Source: Ulota crispa (taxonomy: Eukaryota; Streptophyta; Bryopsida; Orthotrichales; Orthotrichaceae). Taken from it: a stretch of DNA of 64,000 nt. The stretch covers positions 2,172,501 through 2,236,500 of the forward strand of contig OY987244.1 of assembly GCA_963920765.1 (NCBI GenBank), in the 5' to 3' direction. The position numbers and the translations under genes were made by a program. Shown here one piece after another: positions 12,307-24,500 of the stretch (its first letter is position 1; each line of letters opens with the position of its first letter). A model generated the notes under the pieces. It saw only the letters and a list, made by a program, of their open reading frames with translations. It was not told where the DNA came from and searched no databases.

Positions 12307-13830
12307 ATGCAGAGCGACAAGTATGCCGGAATGGATGCGGACGAGATTCGCAACCTGGGAGAATACGACACCATCCCTTTCAAGACGTTCAGCGCGGCGG
12401 GGTCGAGTGGTGTGGCGGGCATGATTCTGGGCGCCATCACGGCGACATGGCAGGACGTGCCCGCCGTGGAGCGGAATGTAGCATTGCCGGCGTTGCGGAA
12501 GACCGGGAGGATCATGGGCAACTACGGCTTGACGTTCGCCGCCATCGGAGGGCTGTTCGCGTTCACGGAGGCCGTGTCCGCTTCCATCCGCGGCAAGAAG
12601 GATGTCTGGAACTCGGCCTTGGGAGGCGCTGCCGCAGGAAGTATCCTCGGTCTGAGAGGTGCATTGTTTTTATTTGAATTTTCTTTCTTCTTCTTTCGAA
12701 TTGCCGATTCAATTGATTGCAGCTTGATTGTGCCATTGCCTCTGCTTATAAATAATGGCGGTTGCTACGGATCAGATGACCGTCATTGTGCTTGCAACTC
12801 AACATCATCCAATTAGGGTTTCTGTTTGGAAGACTGGCTAGGGTTTGGGGAGTTAAGTGAAAATTAACGTAAATTCATTGCAAAGTAATTAGTGAGCAGG
12901 AGTTAGCACTAGTTTATGGGCAGCTAGTAACGAATTCCAATCAGTAAATTCGCTACTTGGTTGGTGCAGGTTGACATTTGATTCAAGTTACCGTGAAAGG
13001 AAATGGCTAGGTTTAAAAAAGTGGATTATTAATGTAGGCTGGGTGGATTAAGAAGCTGTGACCTTTACTATGTGTTGTGAGAGAATAGTCTGCACTCAAA
13101 ACCTCCCTTTAAACCTAGCTGTCAATATTGGGAACGTCCTGTCCTACAAGCTTGCCTACTTGTAGTCGTTTGACGAGCCCTTATGTATTAATTCTAGGGG
13201 GAGTTTAATGGATACCCTTGAAGTTTGTGATATTTACATAGATACCCCTGCTTTTTCAGAAATTGCACAAGTACCCTTGGACCATAATTTTTAGCATTTA
13301 TTTGCTGTGCTCGTACTTCCTTCATTAGGCATTTTATTTGTTGTGCTCGTACTTCCTTCATGACCCATGAAGGGAATGTAATGAAACAAAAAAGAAGCGG
13401 CGTGTGCATACAGGAAGAAGGGTAGTGGCATGCACAACAAAACAAACACCTGAAAATTTTGGTCCAAGGGTACTTGTGCAATTTCTGAAAAAGCAGAGGT
13501 ATCTATGTAAATATTGCAAATGTCGGGGGTATCTATGAAATTTTCCCTTAATTATATTACAGATTGTTATATACTGAGGGCGTGCAGATTCTTTGTATCA
13601 AAGCGTGTTTGGTTTGCTTTGTTTTGTTCTTCAGTATTTTATCTGCTTGCCCCTGTTTCTTGTTTCTAACGACTTGCATTGTCATGGCAGCGGGCAAGTT
13701 GCCTGTGGGTCTAGGAGCATCAGCGGCGCTTGCAGCTTGTGCTGTCATTGTCGATGCTGGAGGCCAAACAGTGAGGACACCAACCGGGCGGGAGTATTTG
13801 CCATACCCGAGGGTTAATCCAGATTTGTAG
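12307..13830 (+). CDS. OEP16-3: OEP16-3 / complex I subunit B14.7 (PRAT family)
   Basis: Exon 1 is 12307-12658 and exon 2 is 13691-13830; they join after the first base of an Ala codon (donor AGAG then GTGCAT, acceptor CATGGCAG) to give 163 residues. The protein matches the plant family in which Arabidopsis OEP16-3 doubles as the B14.7 (NDUFA11-like) membrane-arm subunit of mitochondrial complex I. Family landmarks are TATWQDVPAVERNVALP (residues 45-61), YGLTFAAIGG (73-82), and the PRAT signature R95-x3-D99-x6-GG-x3-G. The end ASAALAACAVIVDAGGQT ... REYLPYPRV is also typical. The hydrophobic segments agree with a Tim17/22-like inner-membrane protein. ATG 12307 is the first in frame; Met9 is an alternative start. 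The intron carries a foldback element. Confidence 0.92.
13197..13547. mobile_element. Mutator-type foldback MITE, 351 bp, inside the OEP16-3/B14.7 intron
   Basis: Same family as 9557-9871, with the arms ending GGGG-AGTTTAATGG and its near complement. The flanks TTAATTCTA (13188-13196) and TTAATTATA (13548-13556) match at 8 of 9 positions, a 9-bp target duplication. The left half contains a local duplication of 'gtgctcgtacttccttcat', which explains the extra length. The element lies about 540 bp from the donor and 140 bp from the acceptor. Confidence 0.87.
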
Positions 13831-14866
13831 GCGTTGCTACTTTACGTTTACCTCACAAAATGAATTGCTTTCAAAAGCTAATCGGTAAGTAGCTGAGATG
13901 GTCGTCCCTACCTACTTAGGGAGATGCCTGTTTCTTAAAGGTAACCTGCTGAGTATGGTCAATTAGGTCATATGGTCAAACTTCTTAAGGCATCCATTTG
14001 ATTGGGCTCATCATGTTGAAGAGCACGGTGCTCCAGTGCCGCACTCTTGTAAATCTTGGCTAGTGCCTTCTGGATTTGTGCTGTCATGATTTGTGGCAAC
14101 GTGTTTCGCATAGCAGCTCCTTGGTTATAGGGCTCTCTTGCAGTTTTAAATAATTGGCTGGTACGGTAACCACACCTGAAATTGACACTCTGAGCTTGTG
14201 CAACATGTGCAGTAATAAATGGACAAAAATCAGTTCTATCAGCAGATGACCTAAAACTGACCCAAGTTTTTGATGTTGACGTGGTGTGTATTACCGATAT
14301 CAGTGTGTTATCATTGTGCAAGGGGTGCCTCCAACCGCTTTTTAGAGGGTTCGGGGCCGGTAAACCCCTTCTTTTGCCCGTAAGGGCATTTTTCATTGTG
14401 CAAGGGGTGTCACAATTAGGTTATGTGTAAGTTTTCTATTCTGAAACGTTGATCATAGTTTCAAATGTTAACATTTATATGTGACTACTGCATTTGTATC
14501 ACCCTATGTGGCATCTATTGGCAATGAAATTACACTTGATGCTTGTACTATACCAGATTAAGGTCATGCGAAGGTGATGAACATGCCATGTGGTGGGTTT
14601 CTTTTGCTTATGCAAGAGTGATGCAACATGTTAGTCTTTGGTCAATTGTCAATGTAATGTATTGCACAACTTGATTTGCCTCTCAAACAAATTGGTTCCC
14701 AATATTTCAAATGACACGAAGTTCAGACAGTTATCATAGTGTTGAAGCATATGAGGGGCCACCGTAACGTTTATTCTTCTTTTCCACAAAGTATTGGTTT
14801 GTTTATGGGTGTTAAAATGCAATCGTGAAAAGTAAGGCGGAAGTAGAATCTTGCTATTAGAAATAA
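13831..14866. other. Intergenic region downstream of OEP16-3/B14.7, with a duplicated 17-bp block
   Basis: It contains the 3' UTR of the upstream gene. At 14311-14327 and 14393-14409 the same 17 bases (tcattgtgcaaggggtg) flank a 65-bp GC-richer insert. A 142-codon open frame on the minus strand (13968-14396) has no recognisable domain, so I do not call it a gene. Otherwise nothing was recognised. Confidence 0.5.
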
Positions 14867-15187
14867 GGGAAAATTTCGGGAAAATTTCATGAATACCCCT
14901 GAAGTTTGCAATATGTTCATAGATACCCTGCTTTTTCAGAAATATCACAGATACCCTTGGACCAAAAAGTTTAGGCGTTTGTTTTGTTGTGCATGTCACT
15001 TCCCTTCTTCCTTTGTGCGCACACATAACAAGAAAGAAGTAAAGTGTGCACGCAGGGCGAAGGAAATGACATGTATAACAAAACAAATGCCTGATTTTTT
15101 TGGTCCAAGGATATTTGTGATATTTCTGAAAAAGCAGGGTATCTATGAACATATTGCAAACTTGGGGGGTATCCATGGAATTTTCCC
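14867..15187. mobile_element. Mutator-type foldback MITE, 321 bp, with a perfect 9-bp target duplication
   Basis: Same family as 9557-9871. It is flanked on both sides by TAGAAATAA (14858-14866 and 15188-15196), a perfect 9-bp target duplication, so it is probably the youngest copy in the window. The left end carries a tandem doubling of GGGAAAATTTC. The long reading frames on both strands here are products of the palindrome, not genes. Confidence 0.92.
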
Positions 15188-15289
15188 TAGAAATAACATG
15201 CTGAGTTATGGCAATGACAAGGGATGTTCTTCTTATAGCAAAGTTTTACTTTTATGTATAAATCACAACCTCTTGAGTCCTACTCAATG

Positions 15290-15720
15290 TTACTCAACTA
15301 GTATACAAGCACACACTTTGGGCTAGTTGGATATGTATGGATAATGCAACATGCAACTTTGTAGAACCAAATGAATTGATCTAAAAATTAATCTTGATGT
15401 AGTTTATAAGAAAATAATATCTTACACTTGGTTTAGAATCTAATCTTGATGCACAATCATTTTTGTCCTTTTTTGAAACCAAAAATAGTAATTATCTTCT
15501 TTACAATGCTACTCTTTAACACCTTAATGAAGGTGCATAACATTTTGTTGGTTTTTAGCACATGATTGAAGAGTGTTTGGTGTTTTATATTTGGGGCATC
15601 CTTTGTTGTTTCAAATTCTAGCAAAATATTCCAGAAGATTTTGAAAAATGATGCAAAATTGAAATCCTCCCATTTACTAATGTAAATTAATGGTTAAAAT
15701 AGAATATCACAATGCTCCAT
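15290..15720. repeat. Dispersed repeat, inverted relative to 23130-23510
   Basis: Matching blocks include 'aatgctactctttaacac', 'ttttgaaaccaaaaatagta', 'tttggtgttttatatttgg' and 'aatcctcccattta', which reappear as reverse complements in the 23.1-23.5 kb copy. No protein signal. Borders are approximate. Confidence 0.6.
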
Positions 15721-15957
15721 GTTGTAAACAACATCACATCTTTCAATGTATAACAAGTGTGACATGTACAACAGTATGTTTCATTGATGCCATTATACCT
15801 ACTCTTGGAGGTAGTTTTTGACATGACACCTCATATTGAATGCTTATTGTCACCATAAATGCATAAGAGGCATGAGAAGTCATTTGCTAAATTATAGGGA
15901 AGAAAATTTGCCCATGATTCAACGGTAACAAAAAAGTGCTGATCTCCTTTATTTAAG

Positions 15958-15984
15958 TTTTTTTTTTTTTTTTTTTTTTTTTTT
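15958..15984 (+). repeat. Poly-T tract of 27 bases
   Basis: An uninterrupted run of 27 T. It is a simple repeat and a likely place for assembly or length error. Confidence 0.95.
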
Positions 15985-16505
15985 ATACTTTTTCAAAATT
16001 AACAATTCAAAGAAGTTAAGTGCTTTAACCTATTTCTAGTGGCAATTTGAAAACCTTTTTAAAATTAAATCTACTAAAAGTAAATGTATTAATATTTTAA
16101 ATGTACAAGTATGCCTACATCAACTGTTTTTGTATTTACTTATTTACTTTGGGAGGATTCATCAAGGAAAATTTCTTGGCAAAATTTACCTAAATCTTAC
16201 CTCAATTTCTGACTACCAACCACAGCACTAGCAAAACATGGTGAAAAAGTGAATGAATTTGTCAAGTTGTAAGCACCAAGTTTGTCGAACTTTGGATGAA
16301 AGCTACCAATATTAGTAAATTTTATGAATGAACATGCACACTTCATTAATTTCACCCAATTCTATCCAATTTTTCCTTACCTACTCGCATTGTGACATTG
16401 TGAGGTGTGCATTGCTCTACCAACAAAAATGTAAAAAATAAACCCTATGATTTAAGTCCAATAGCACTTGTCATACAATTGTTAAATATTGCAAGGCAAA
16501 GGTTC

Positions 16506-17434
16506 TAATCCCTAAAGGCCTAACTGTCCCTCAGGAGACAAATGGATTTTGGGCATGTACCTATAGCTAAACTAGTTAGTGTGATTTTTTGAAACTTTTA
16601 GTGAAGGTGAGGATTTCCAAGACCTACCCGAGCATCTAATTTTTTCTTCATTTTGATTTTTGGCGAAGAAGTTATGCAAGAATTTCTGCTACCGAAAGGA
16701 TGGAGGGCAATTCGGGCAACCCAAAAACTTCTTTCAAAACTATATATTTTAAAAATAAAGATCTGAAATTAGTTCTTTAGATTTTTTTATATGTGGGAAG
16801 CTTTGAATCATTCACTTTCAATCAATGAGATGAAAGCCTTATGAGATGTTTTAGTTTGTGGGCACTTAAGGATCCTCTACTCTAAAATAAACTTTGAAGT
16901 CCATTATTTTCCACAATTTTCAATATTTTGGAAAAAAAACTACACCAGTGGAAGTAGATTGTTTAATACAACATCATAACTGTTGGGATTTGCATTTTCA
17001 TTTCAACAATTAAATTCTTAACAATTTAGTCATTTGACTCATTCTCTACTTCTTTTACTTACTCTTTTTTTCCCATGTGTTGTATAGTTCTAATTGATTT
17101 GAATTAACTCCCACACATGCCTAACTTGGTCTTCTGCATGGAAAATAAACTTTGTGTAGAGCAATTTTGTTCATGTAAGAGTAGTCAAAGGCTATGAAAT
17201 TTTTGGACAGCTCGGAAAAAAAACCTTTTTTTTCACTTCAGATGTAAATATCTCCCTCCTCTTCATTTAGAATGACCTAATTTTTTTCCCACAAGTACCT
17301 CTTCTAGTGTGGGGCAAGATCCTATAGTTGGATTTGCAAAACAAACTTTATTTCCTACCTTTCTACTCTTTCCCCCCAAAGTGGATAATTTTTAGTGACT
17401 TTCACAGAAAAAAGGGCTTGGGCCTTTAGGGGTC
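16506..17434 (-). repeat. 'TTAACCCCTAAAGG' family element, inverted copy
   Basis: It reads as the reverse complement of the elements at 4086 and 17968: it begins 'ccctaaaggcctaactgtcc' and ends 'gggcttgggcctttaggggt'. The interior contains the shared 'tttgaatcattcactttcaa' and 'ttcttaacaatttagtcatt' blocks. No coding capacity. Confidence 0.7.
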
Positions 17435-17967
17435 AATCATCAAAATTTGGAATTTGCTAGTATTGAAGGCTTCAACTCATGTTATGACAATTTTGAAGAA
17501 GAAAATGTTGATTTTAAGACTTGCTTGTTTAGAAATCTATTATAATTTGAGGTACCAAATCACATATTTTAGGATATCAAGTGCAATTGAACCTTGAATA
17601 ATAAATTCTTTTTCATATTTAACCTTTTGAATAATAAGAATAATAATAGTTTTAATATTAATGTCCAATTTCACCTATATAATATAGGATTTATAATTAT
17701 ATTTAACCACCAAATATATAGAAGGGCAAATCATTCAAATTCACACATTTGGGAAAAATCCACCTACTTTAAAGTTGTTGAAAGACACGTCTATATTCTT
17801 ATACTTCTTGTGAGTTTGGTTTTACCGGGCAATGAATTTTTTTCAAATATTGAAATTCACACGTACTCGTTTATCTAAATTTTGAAAATTTTGAAAATTT
17901 GTTATACAAAAAATTCATGCCTTAGATAAACCCACTAGATATTTTCTATTTTTTTGGGTTTGTTGCA

Positions 17968-18924
17968 TTAACCCCTAAAGGACCAAGCCCGTTTTTCTTT
18001 GAAAATCACTGAAAACTGTCAATTTTGGGAGAATGAGTAGAAATGGAGAAATAAAAGTTTTTTTTGGAAATTCAACTGTAAGATCTTGGCCTAGACAATG
18101 GGAGGTACTTGTGGAAAAAGATTCAGCCCATTCTAGAAGTAGAGGAGTGAGATATTGACATTTCAAGTGAAAAAAAAAAGTTTTTTTCCTTGCTGCCCAA
18201 AAATTTTAGAAGCCTTTGACGGCTCCAATATCAAAAAAATTCCTCTACGCAAAGTTGAGGTTTATTTTTCCCATGTAGAAGACCAAGTTGGGTAAATGTG
18301 GGAGAATTTTCAAATGAATTAGAGGTGTGGATCATAAATTGTAAAATCTTGCAATGTTGTAATGCCATGAAATTTGCATATACACTAGGCGAGATTGGAG
18401 GATTTATGTAAAATTGAGAAATATAAATTACTTTGATCCAAATGGTAAAAACCAAGGAATCTTAGTCTACTACAACTTGGAAAATAAAAGAAACTCAAAA
18501 AAAATAATACAGAAAGAGCTCAAAAAAGTAAAGTAACAAAGTTTACAAGGGGCTAAATGAATGGAGGTTTGGGAGTCCCCTACCTACCTGCAAACTAAAA
18601 CTTCTCATAACTTTCATCTCATCAATCAAAATTGAATGATTTAAAGATTTCCACATTTGTATAAATCTAATGAACCAATTTTAGATTTTTGTTTTTTTAA
18701 ATGCAATTTTTGTTTTTTTGGTCTACCCGCCCTCCCTCTTTTTTAGAAATTCATGCATAACTTCTTCAATTAATGTTGGAATGAAGAAAAAATTAGATGC
18801 ATGTGTAGATCTTTGAATTCCCCTCCTTCAATAAAAGTTCCAAAAAATCACAAAAGATAGATTAGCTGTAGGTACATGCCCAAAATCCATTTATCCCTCA
18901 AGGGGACAGTTGATCCTTTAGGGG
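17968..18924 (+). repeat. 'TTAACCCCTAAAGG' family element, direct copy, 0.96 kb
   Basis: It starts TTAACCCCTAAAGGACC and ends TGATCCTTTAGGGG. It is close in sequence to 4086-4959 over its whole length, including 'gacggctccaatatcaaaaa' and 'gcaatgttgtaatgccatga'. A short T-rich insertion near 18680-18770 distinguishes it. Confidence 0.75.
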
Positions 18925-19555
18925 AAAAATCAATATGCTTTGAAACCTTGGGTTATCACATCAAAAATACTATCATAGAAAACATTATAAATATATAATT
19001 ATTTACCAATTTTGAGTTTCAAAGAAAAGTCATACCATTCTGTCTCATACAAATTAAAAATTTATTAGATGAACAATTTCTAGCCCCCACTATTAACATT
19101 TTCTTTTCACAAATGCTTTTTTAAATATTTTTCAAGATGATATGCTACAGTAGTGCTTGGATATGATGAAGGTATCTAGACAACATATTCCTTTCATGTA
19201 AGGAAAACATTCATTGTAACTATACAAGCTTTTGTAGCTCCCCAACCACCAGGGACAGTCATTTACTTCATCCTAGCCAAGAGTTTTTCCTTATAAAGGT
19301 TCATCTTAGGGGGGCACTACTGTACTATCTTATCCAAAACTTATGCAACTTTAAAGAATAAACATTTTATCATTCCAAAAGAGTAAAGTTTATCATCTTT
19401 TGAAAGTAGATTGGTGTTACATAGATCTAGGAAAAGGGTACATAAAATCTAGACCTCTCCAAAATACCTCAAATCCTATAGAAATCTACTCATGTCTTTG
19501 TACTACTATATTGGTGTCAGCCGCGCTCCATACGCAACAAAAAATGCACGCTTGA

Positions 19556-19788
19556 TTAACCCCTAAATGGCACAAAAGCCCTTTGCGGCCATATGTATGG
19601 CTGTATATACAGATGTATTTTGAGCTGCTCTAAGAGCTTTTCAAAATTTTTTATGCATTCACCATCATACAACCTTTCAATATGTGTGGTTGTAACACTT
19701 AATTTCCAATTGATTCAAACTTTTGAATATTGGTTGCAATCGTATTTGGTACCGTAGATCCAGAGCCCAAGGGTCCTTCAAGGGTTAA
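19556..19788 (-). repeat. Short (about 233 bp) element with TTAACCC ends
   Basis: It begins TTAACCCCTAAATGG and ends AAGGGTTAA. The interior carries 'ggccatatgtatggctgtat' and 'ttcaaacttttgaatattgg'. The same element occurs in the other orientation at 29456-29645, 29643-29882 and 46937-47168. It shares only its ends with the 0.9-kb family. Confidence 0.75.
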
Positions 19789-20042
19789 CCCTTAAGTGCT
19801 TAGCAATGGGATCTTATCGTTCGGGATTGCAACTTGATCTCACTTTTTCTTTCAATTTGTATGGTGAAAACAATTGTGATTGACCCCATCAGTAGCGAAA
19901 GTAGTCCTTTTTCAAATCCTACGGTCACTTTTTTTGAATGTAATTTTCCAAGCTCTGGTGGCCATGAAATCCCTCATTTTCTCCTAAGCTCTAAGACAAC
20001 TCCGGGCGCTCATGGATTAATAACTTGCCCTGGCGAAGCAAA

Positions 20043-20195
20043 ACATCGTGAGAAGACAAAGCATACCCGGAGAAACACTGCATACCCGGTAGAACACTAT
20101 ATACCTGGTCAAACACTACATAACCGTATGAATGAACCTTACCCGGAGAGGCAGTGCATACCCGGTAGAGCAATGTATACCAGGATACACAGCAC
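20043..20195 (+). repeat. Degenerate 19-bp minisatellite upstream of RPL35
   Basis: About seven or eight units of roughly 19 bp with the consensus GCATACCCGGNNNAACACT run head to tail. The first two complete units differ at only about two bases, while later ones drift. The array ends about 75 bp before a pyrimidine tract that may mark the RPL35 transcription start, so it lies in the promoter. Confidence 0.75.
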
Positions 20196-20268
20196 TATTG
20201 AGAGCGAGGTTTGCAAAATTAGGATTTGAAGGCCATCGCTACTTGGCACTACGTCGGAGTCGAAGGTG

Positions 20269-20283
20269 CTCTTTTTTCTTCTC
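20269..20283 (+). promoter_or_regulatory. Pyrimidine tract, possible 5'TOP-like start of the RPL35 mRNA
   Basis: CTCTTTTTTCTTCTC is an uninterrupted 15-nt pyrimidine run, 71 nt before the ATG. It resembles the pyrimidine-rich starts typical of ribosomal protein mRNAs. A telo-box-like TTTAGGGTT lies in intron 1 near 20459, also common in plant ribosomal protein genes. Transcript ends would be needed to confirm the start. Confidence 0.4.
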
Positions 20284-20353
20284 GGCGTCTTTGCGGTCGC
20301 TTCGGCAGCAGCAACATCACCCCCGCGCCTCAGCCGTTCGGCCTTCGTCCGCT

Positions 20354-21510
20354 ATGGGTGTGCAAACCTTCTTCTCACATTTTTTCCTTTTCATCATCAG
20401 AAATGCGTGAAAGCTTTGTGCGCGGGTGGCACAGGGTTGGGTTGGTGGCTCCATTAGGTTTAGGGTTCTGATTTTGTGTATAACGTGTTGCAGCCAAGAT
20501 CAAAGTCCATGAGCTCCGCACGAAGAGCAAGAATGAACTTCTTAGTCAGGTGCTCACCTTCATCCATATTTTTGCTGTGTGAGTTTGTTCTCGGGACTTG
20601 AATGTAGCAGGAGAGCTCGGGCGACAGTACTGCTAGGGTTTCGCGGTTCTGACTTGGTGGATTTTCATCTGGATTCAGCTGAAGGAGCTGAAGGCTGAGC
20701 TTGCTGCTTTGAGGGTTGCCAAGGTTACGGGAGGCGCTCCCAACAAGTTGTCCAAGATGTACGTTTCTACTTCCCCTCATTGCAGAGTCTTTAGTCCATC
20801 ATTCCAGCTTTTTGATCTGTGATGTATTCTTTTAATAGTAATTCTTGCTTTCACAATTTGGAGAATGTTCCTTCACCTCTCTGTTTATTCTTCAAAACTA
20901 AGCAGTGCTGTCTTTGGATGGAAACAGAATTGCTTAATAGGAAAAATCGCCTAGGATGTATAGCATCTGCATATTTGCAACGTCTCATTTGATTGCGGTT
21001 CCATTTTTGATGTATCTGAAATTGTGTACGGGCTGGTCATTGCTGTACTAAAATTCTGCACAAATTTCTGTTGGATTGCTTTCAAGTTTGAGATTCTCAC
21101 ATTAACACGTTGTGCTTGGGTGTGCAGTAAGGTCGTTAGGCTTTCAATCGCCCAGGTTTTGACTGTCATCTCCCAGACACAGAAGGCTAGTCTTCGTGAA
21201 GCATACAGCAAGAAGAAGTTCATTCCTATCGACTTGCGCCCTAAGAAGACTCGTGCCATTCGCAGGAGGCTAACCAAGCACCAGGTCTGCTTTTGAACCC
21301 TAGCTTGCAAGTTGAACAAGTCAGTGGAATGTTTGTCATGATGCACAACGTGGTCTGAATCTCATTAATTTAGAATCGTCGTATGGATTGACAAGTTTCG
21401 TTCTGTCTGTTGATATTATGTCTCTGCCTATGCAGGCTTCAATGAAATCTGAGAAACAGAAGAAGAAGGAAGCTTACTTCCCCATGAGGAAGTTCGCAGT
21501 TAAGGCTTAG
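20354..21510 (+). CDS. RPL35: 60S ribosomal protein L35 (uL29), five exons
   Basis: Exons are 20354-20357 (ATGG only), 20494-20549, 20679-20758, 21128-21284 and 21436-21510; all borders are GT/AG. They encode 123 residues, the usual eukaryotic L35 length. The protein begins [20 protein letters not shown] and carries the family core [28 protein letters not shown] and [18 protein letters not shown], ending [10 protein letters not shown]. uL29 sits at the polypeptide exit tunnel of the large subunit in the cytosol. The four-base first coding exon that splits the second codon is typical of this class of gene. No frameshift or stop interrupts the frame. Confidence 0.97.
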
Positions 21511-24500
21511 AATTCTACTTCTGTTGCTTTTGGTGGCTTGTCAGAGCACCTTGAATTACCTGACCCGCAAAGTGGGAATTCACGTTTCCAGCCTCACTCT
21601 TGTGTGCCCCCTGTTGCTTGGTTGTTTTTATGTCTTCTCATGCTTGCTGTAGAGCAATTCCAGCTTTTGAATGGTATGGTAATGCCAGTTCTTTCATAGT
21701 CCAATCGATAAGGTAAGTTCTCAAGACCATTAATTTCAGAATCTGGTCCTCGCTCAAACATGAATTATGTATCCTAGTCTGCTTTATACCTTTGTATGCT
21801 TGTAGCTTGGCTCCGATTTATACAGTGGCTCATGATCTTGAATACTGTAATGATTTAAGTACGTGTTTTGGTAACTTACAGGATATGTCGTAGAATTGGC
21901 AGATACCTGCTGTGTACGTTAAACTTTGGATCGTATATCTGTCCAAGAGAAAATATAATTCTAGGTTAACAAAAAAATTCAATTTTTGTGAGCTGCCTGG
22001 TTCGATTTTACTTGCTACAATATAACGAAGAACTTATAACCGTAGCAGTACTCATTGGAATCACACGGAATACCAGTGCTTTGCATTCGGAACGCCTCGT
22101 GTCACAAACGCACTGGAAAAAGAAGCCTAAAAGCGAACTAATCGTTGAAACTAAGTGACATTAGGGGCCTCTTCATTTATGTTCACAGCAGAGCTTCTAA
22201 GTACGAGAAGGAAATGCTTCGTATAGGGTGAGTTTTGCACCATGCTCCGATGGTTGTCTTCCATGTCAGCAGATGTTCCAAAGGTTCATATCCAAAGTCC
22301 AATTATAGTTTATAACTCTTAAATAAAAAACAATCCGAAAAGGCCTATCAAGGCCTACCAGAAGCTCAAAATGTTCACTGTGATTACTTTTTAAATAATA
22401 TGGTGAAGGAGATGAGTTGTATTGACTACGTGTGCACATTACGAACTATAATTAAATTTTAACCCTAGATATGTCTACAGGTTGGAAAGTCAATTGGCAC
22501 ATGTTATCACCACCAAGTCAATCATTTGTTGGTTATTAACAGGACGAACAGCTTTTACCTTATTTTTGTGTATAGATCGGTCAGGGTGATCATTGGCTCA
22601 ATCTCATAACCAACGTAATACACGATGATTAGATCCCGAAGGAAAAGTTGGCCATTACTTATCCAGTGATTTCAAATTCTATCTATTTCTTTTTCCATTT
22701 CATCTGACTTGCATCTTATTTCAATAGAATAGTATTTAAAATTTTGAATCAGTTGTATGAAAAAAGTGCAAGTGTGGTGCAAGTTCAAAATATTAAAAGG
22801 ATTTGAAACTACAATATAGGAAATGTTGTCAGTCAACATTATTGGTTGTAAGCTTCTTGAATTATGCCTACCTATACTTTTACAAAAGTTGAGGTTGCGC
22901 ACGTTACGTAGCTATTTTCAAATGTATTTGTGACATGTTTGAGGAGGAAATTCTACTTATGTTTCTTTGAAAGCTTTAGAGAAGATCAAAATTCTTCTGG
23001 GAGGAACTTGATACCGTGACGATGCGAGTATGGCTTGTTACTTTTGAAAATCATTCAAGGAACCTTCTAGATTACAAAGTCTTTGTCTTATTGGTATGGT
23101 ATTAAATAACTTAATCCAAATATCTTTATTATTAAATGGGAGGATTTCCCTCACTAAGTCCATGTCCTTTTTCAAAATCTTTTTAAAATGTTTGGTGGAA
23201 GTTGAAGCAATAAAGGATGTCCCAAGTACACAACACCAAGTGCCTTCTAAGTGTGTTATAGAAAACTAACAAAACAATTAGCATCCCCTAACAAAGTGTT
23301 AAAGAGTAGCACTATGGTGAAGGCAATTATTATTTTTGGTTTCAAAAAAGGACCAAAATAACAATGCATTAGGGTTAGATTCAAAACGATGCATCAAAGA
23401 TAAATTCTAGACCAATTGCAAGATACTGATTTTCTATAAAGTGGAATGTTGTGTTGCCCACGCACATCCAACTTGTGCAAAGTGCATGCTTCTATACTAG
23501 TGTGTTGGAGAGGCTAAGGGTATTAAGATTAATTTTTATTCATGCTAGTATCAACAAAACAATCATTTTAGATGATTCCTAAATGATCTAACTTACTAGT
23601 CCACAAGATTCTCCAAAATTAAAAAATTTCATGTTTGCATCTACATTTGACCTTGAAGTGGATTACATAATGGTTGGTATTTTAGGTTGAATTTTCTTAT
23701 GTATGAAACAAATGTTTCAAATTCTTATGAAAAAGTTATGATTTGTGCAACAAAGCCATCCTATGCACCTTAGGCACCCTTTGTTCAAAATCTATTAAAA
23801 AAAAAGTAGATAAATGTTCAAAAATATATTGCTTCCTATGTTTTGAAGAATACCTCAAACCCTATATCCAAAACTTATCTCATACCTTATGTAAAAAATC
23901 TTCGTTACACGCTTCATTCAATAACCCCTTTTGTTCCAAAATATATACCACATTGTAAGCTAACTACATTGAACATTGCGTTTAGGTTGCTCCACAAGAA
24001 TTTCTTGATTTTTCACACTATACAAATATTTACTGCTGCTACAGTAAATTCCATCAAAATTATTTCAACAACCACAACAACAAAGTTGCAAAAAAAAATT
24101 GCTACCTCCAAATTCCAAGTTATAAACCATGTGAAATCTCAATATTTAGAGCCTCCAACTGATCGACCCATGAGTCATGAGGTAACTTAGCATGATAAGG
24201 CAACCTAATTGTTAGCAACATAAATGCACTATTCAGTGTACGGATATTAGGCCTGACCGTATCCCAAGTTACCCTGACCGTAATCGAAAAATTTCCTTGA
24301 TTAAATGACCGCTTTGAGAAGTTCCGGCGAGGATGGTCCACGGTGAAGAGCTAACCCTGGACGAGCGGGCTCCGAAGCCCGTGAGGGCATATCTGATTGG
24401 CCAAGGGGCCTCTTATCCCGTTCCGTTGCAAGTCTTGTTGATGCGGCAGGGCTGTCGTAAATTCAATTGCACACTCCAGCCCTGCTCCACCTCCATCGCC

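Noticed and set aside
13968-14396. 142-codon open frame on the minus strand
   Set aside because: No family signature; it crosses the duplicated 17-bp blocks and the 65-bp insert, so it is unlikely to be a conserved gene.
14311-14409. tRNA-like GGTTCGG in a GC-rich patch
   Set aside because: No cloverleaf, no anticodon arm, no A box; no tRNA gene was seen anywhere in the window.
14649-15326. Overlapping long frames on both strands (up to 175 codons)
   Set aside because: They translate the two arms of the foldback MITE at 14867-15187; similar peptides appear at every copy.
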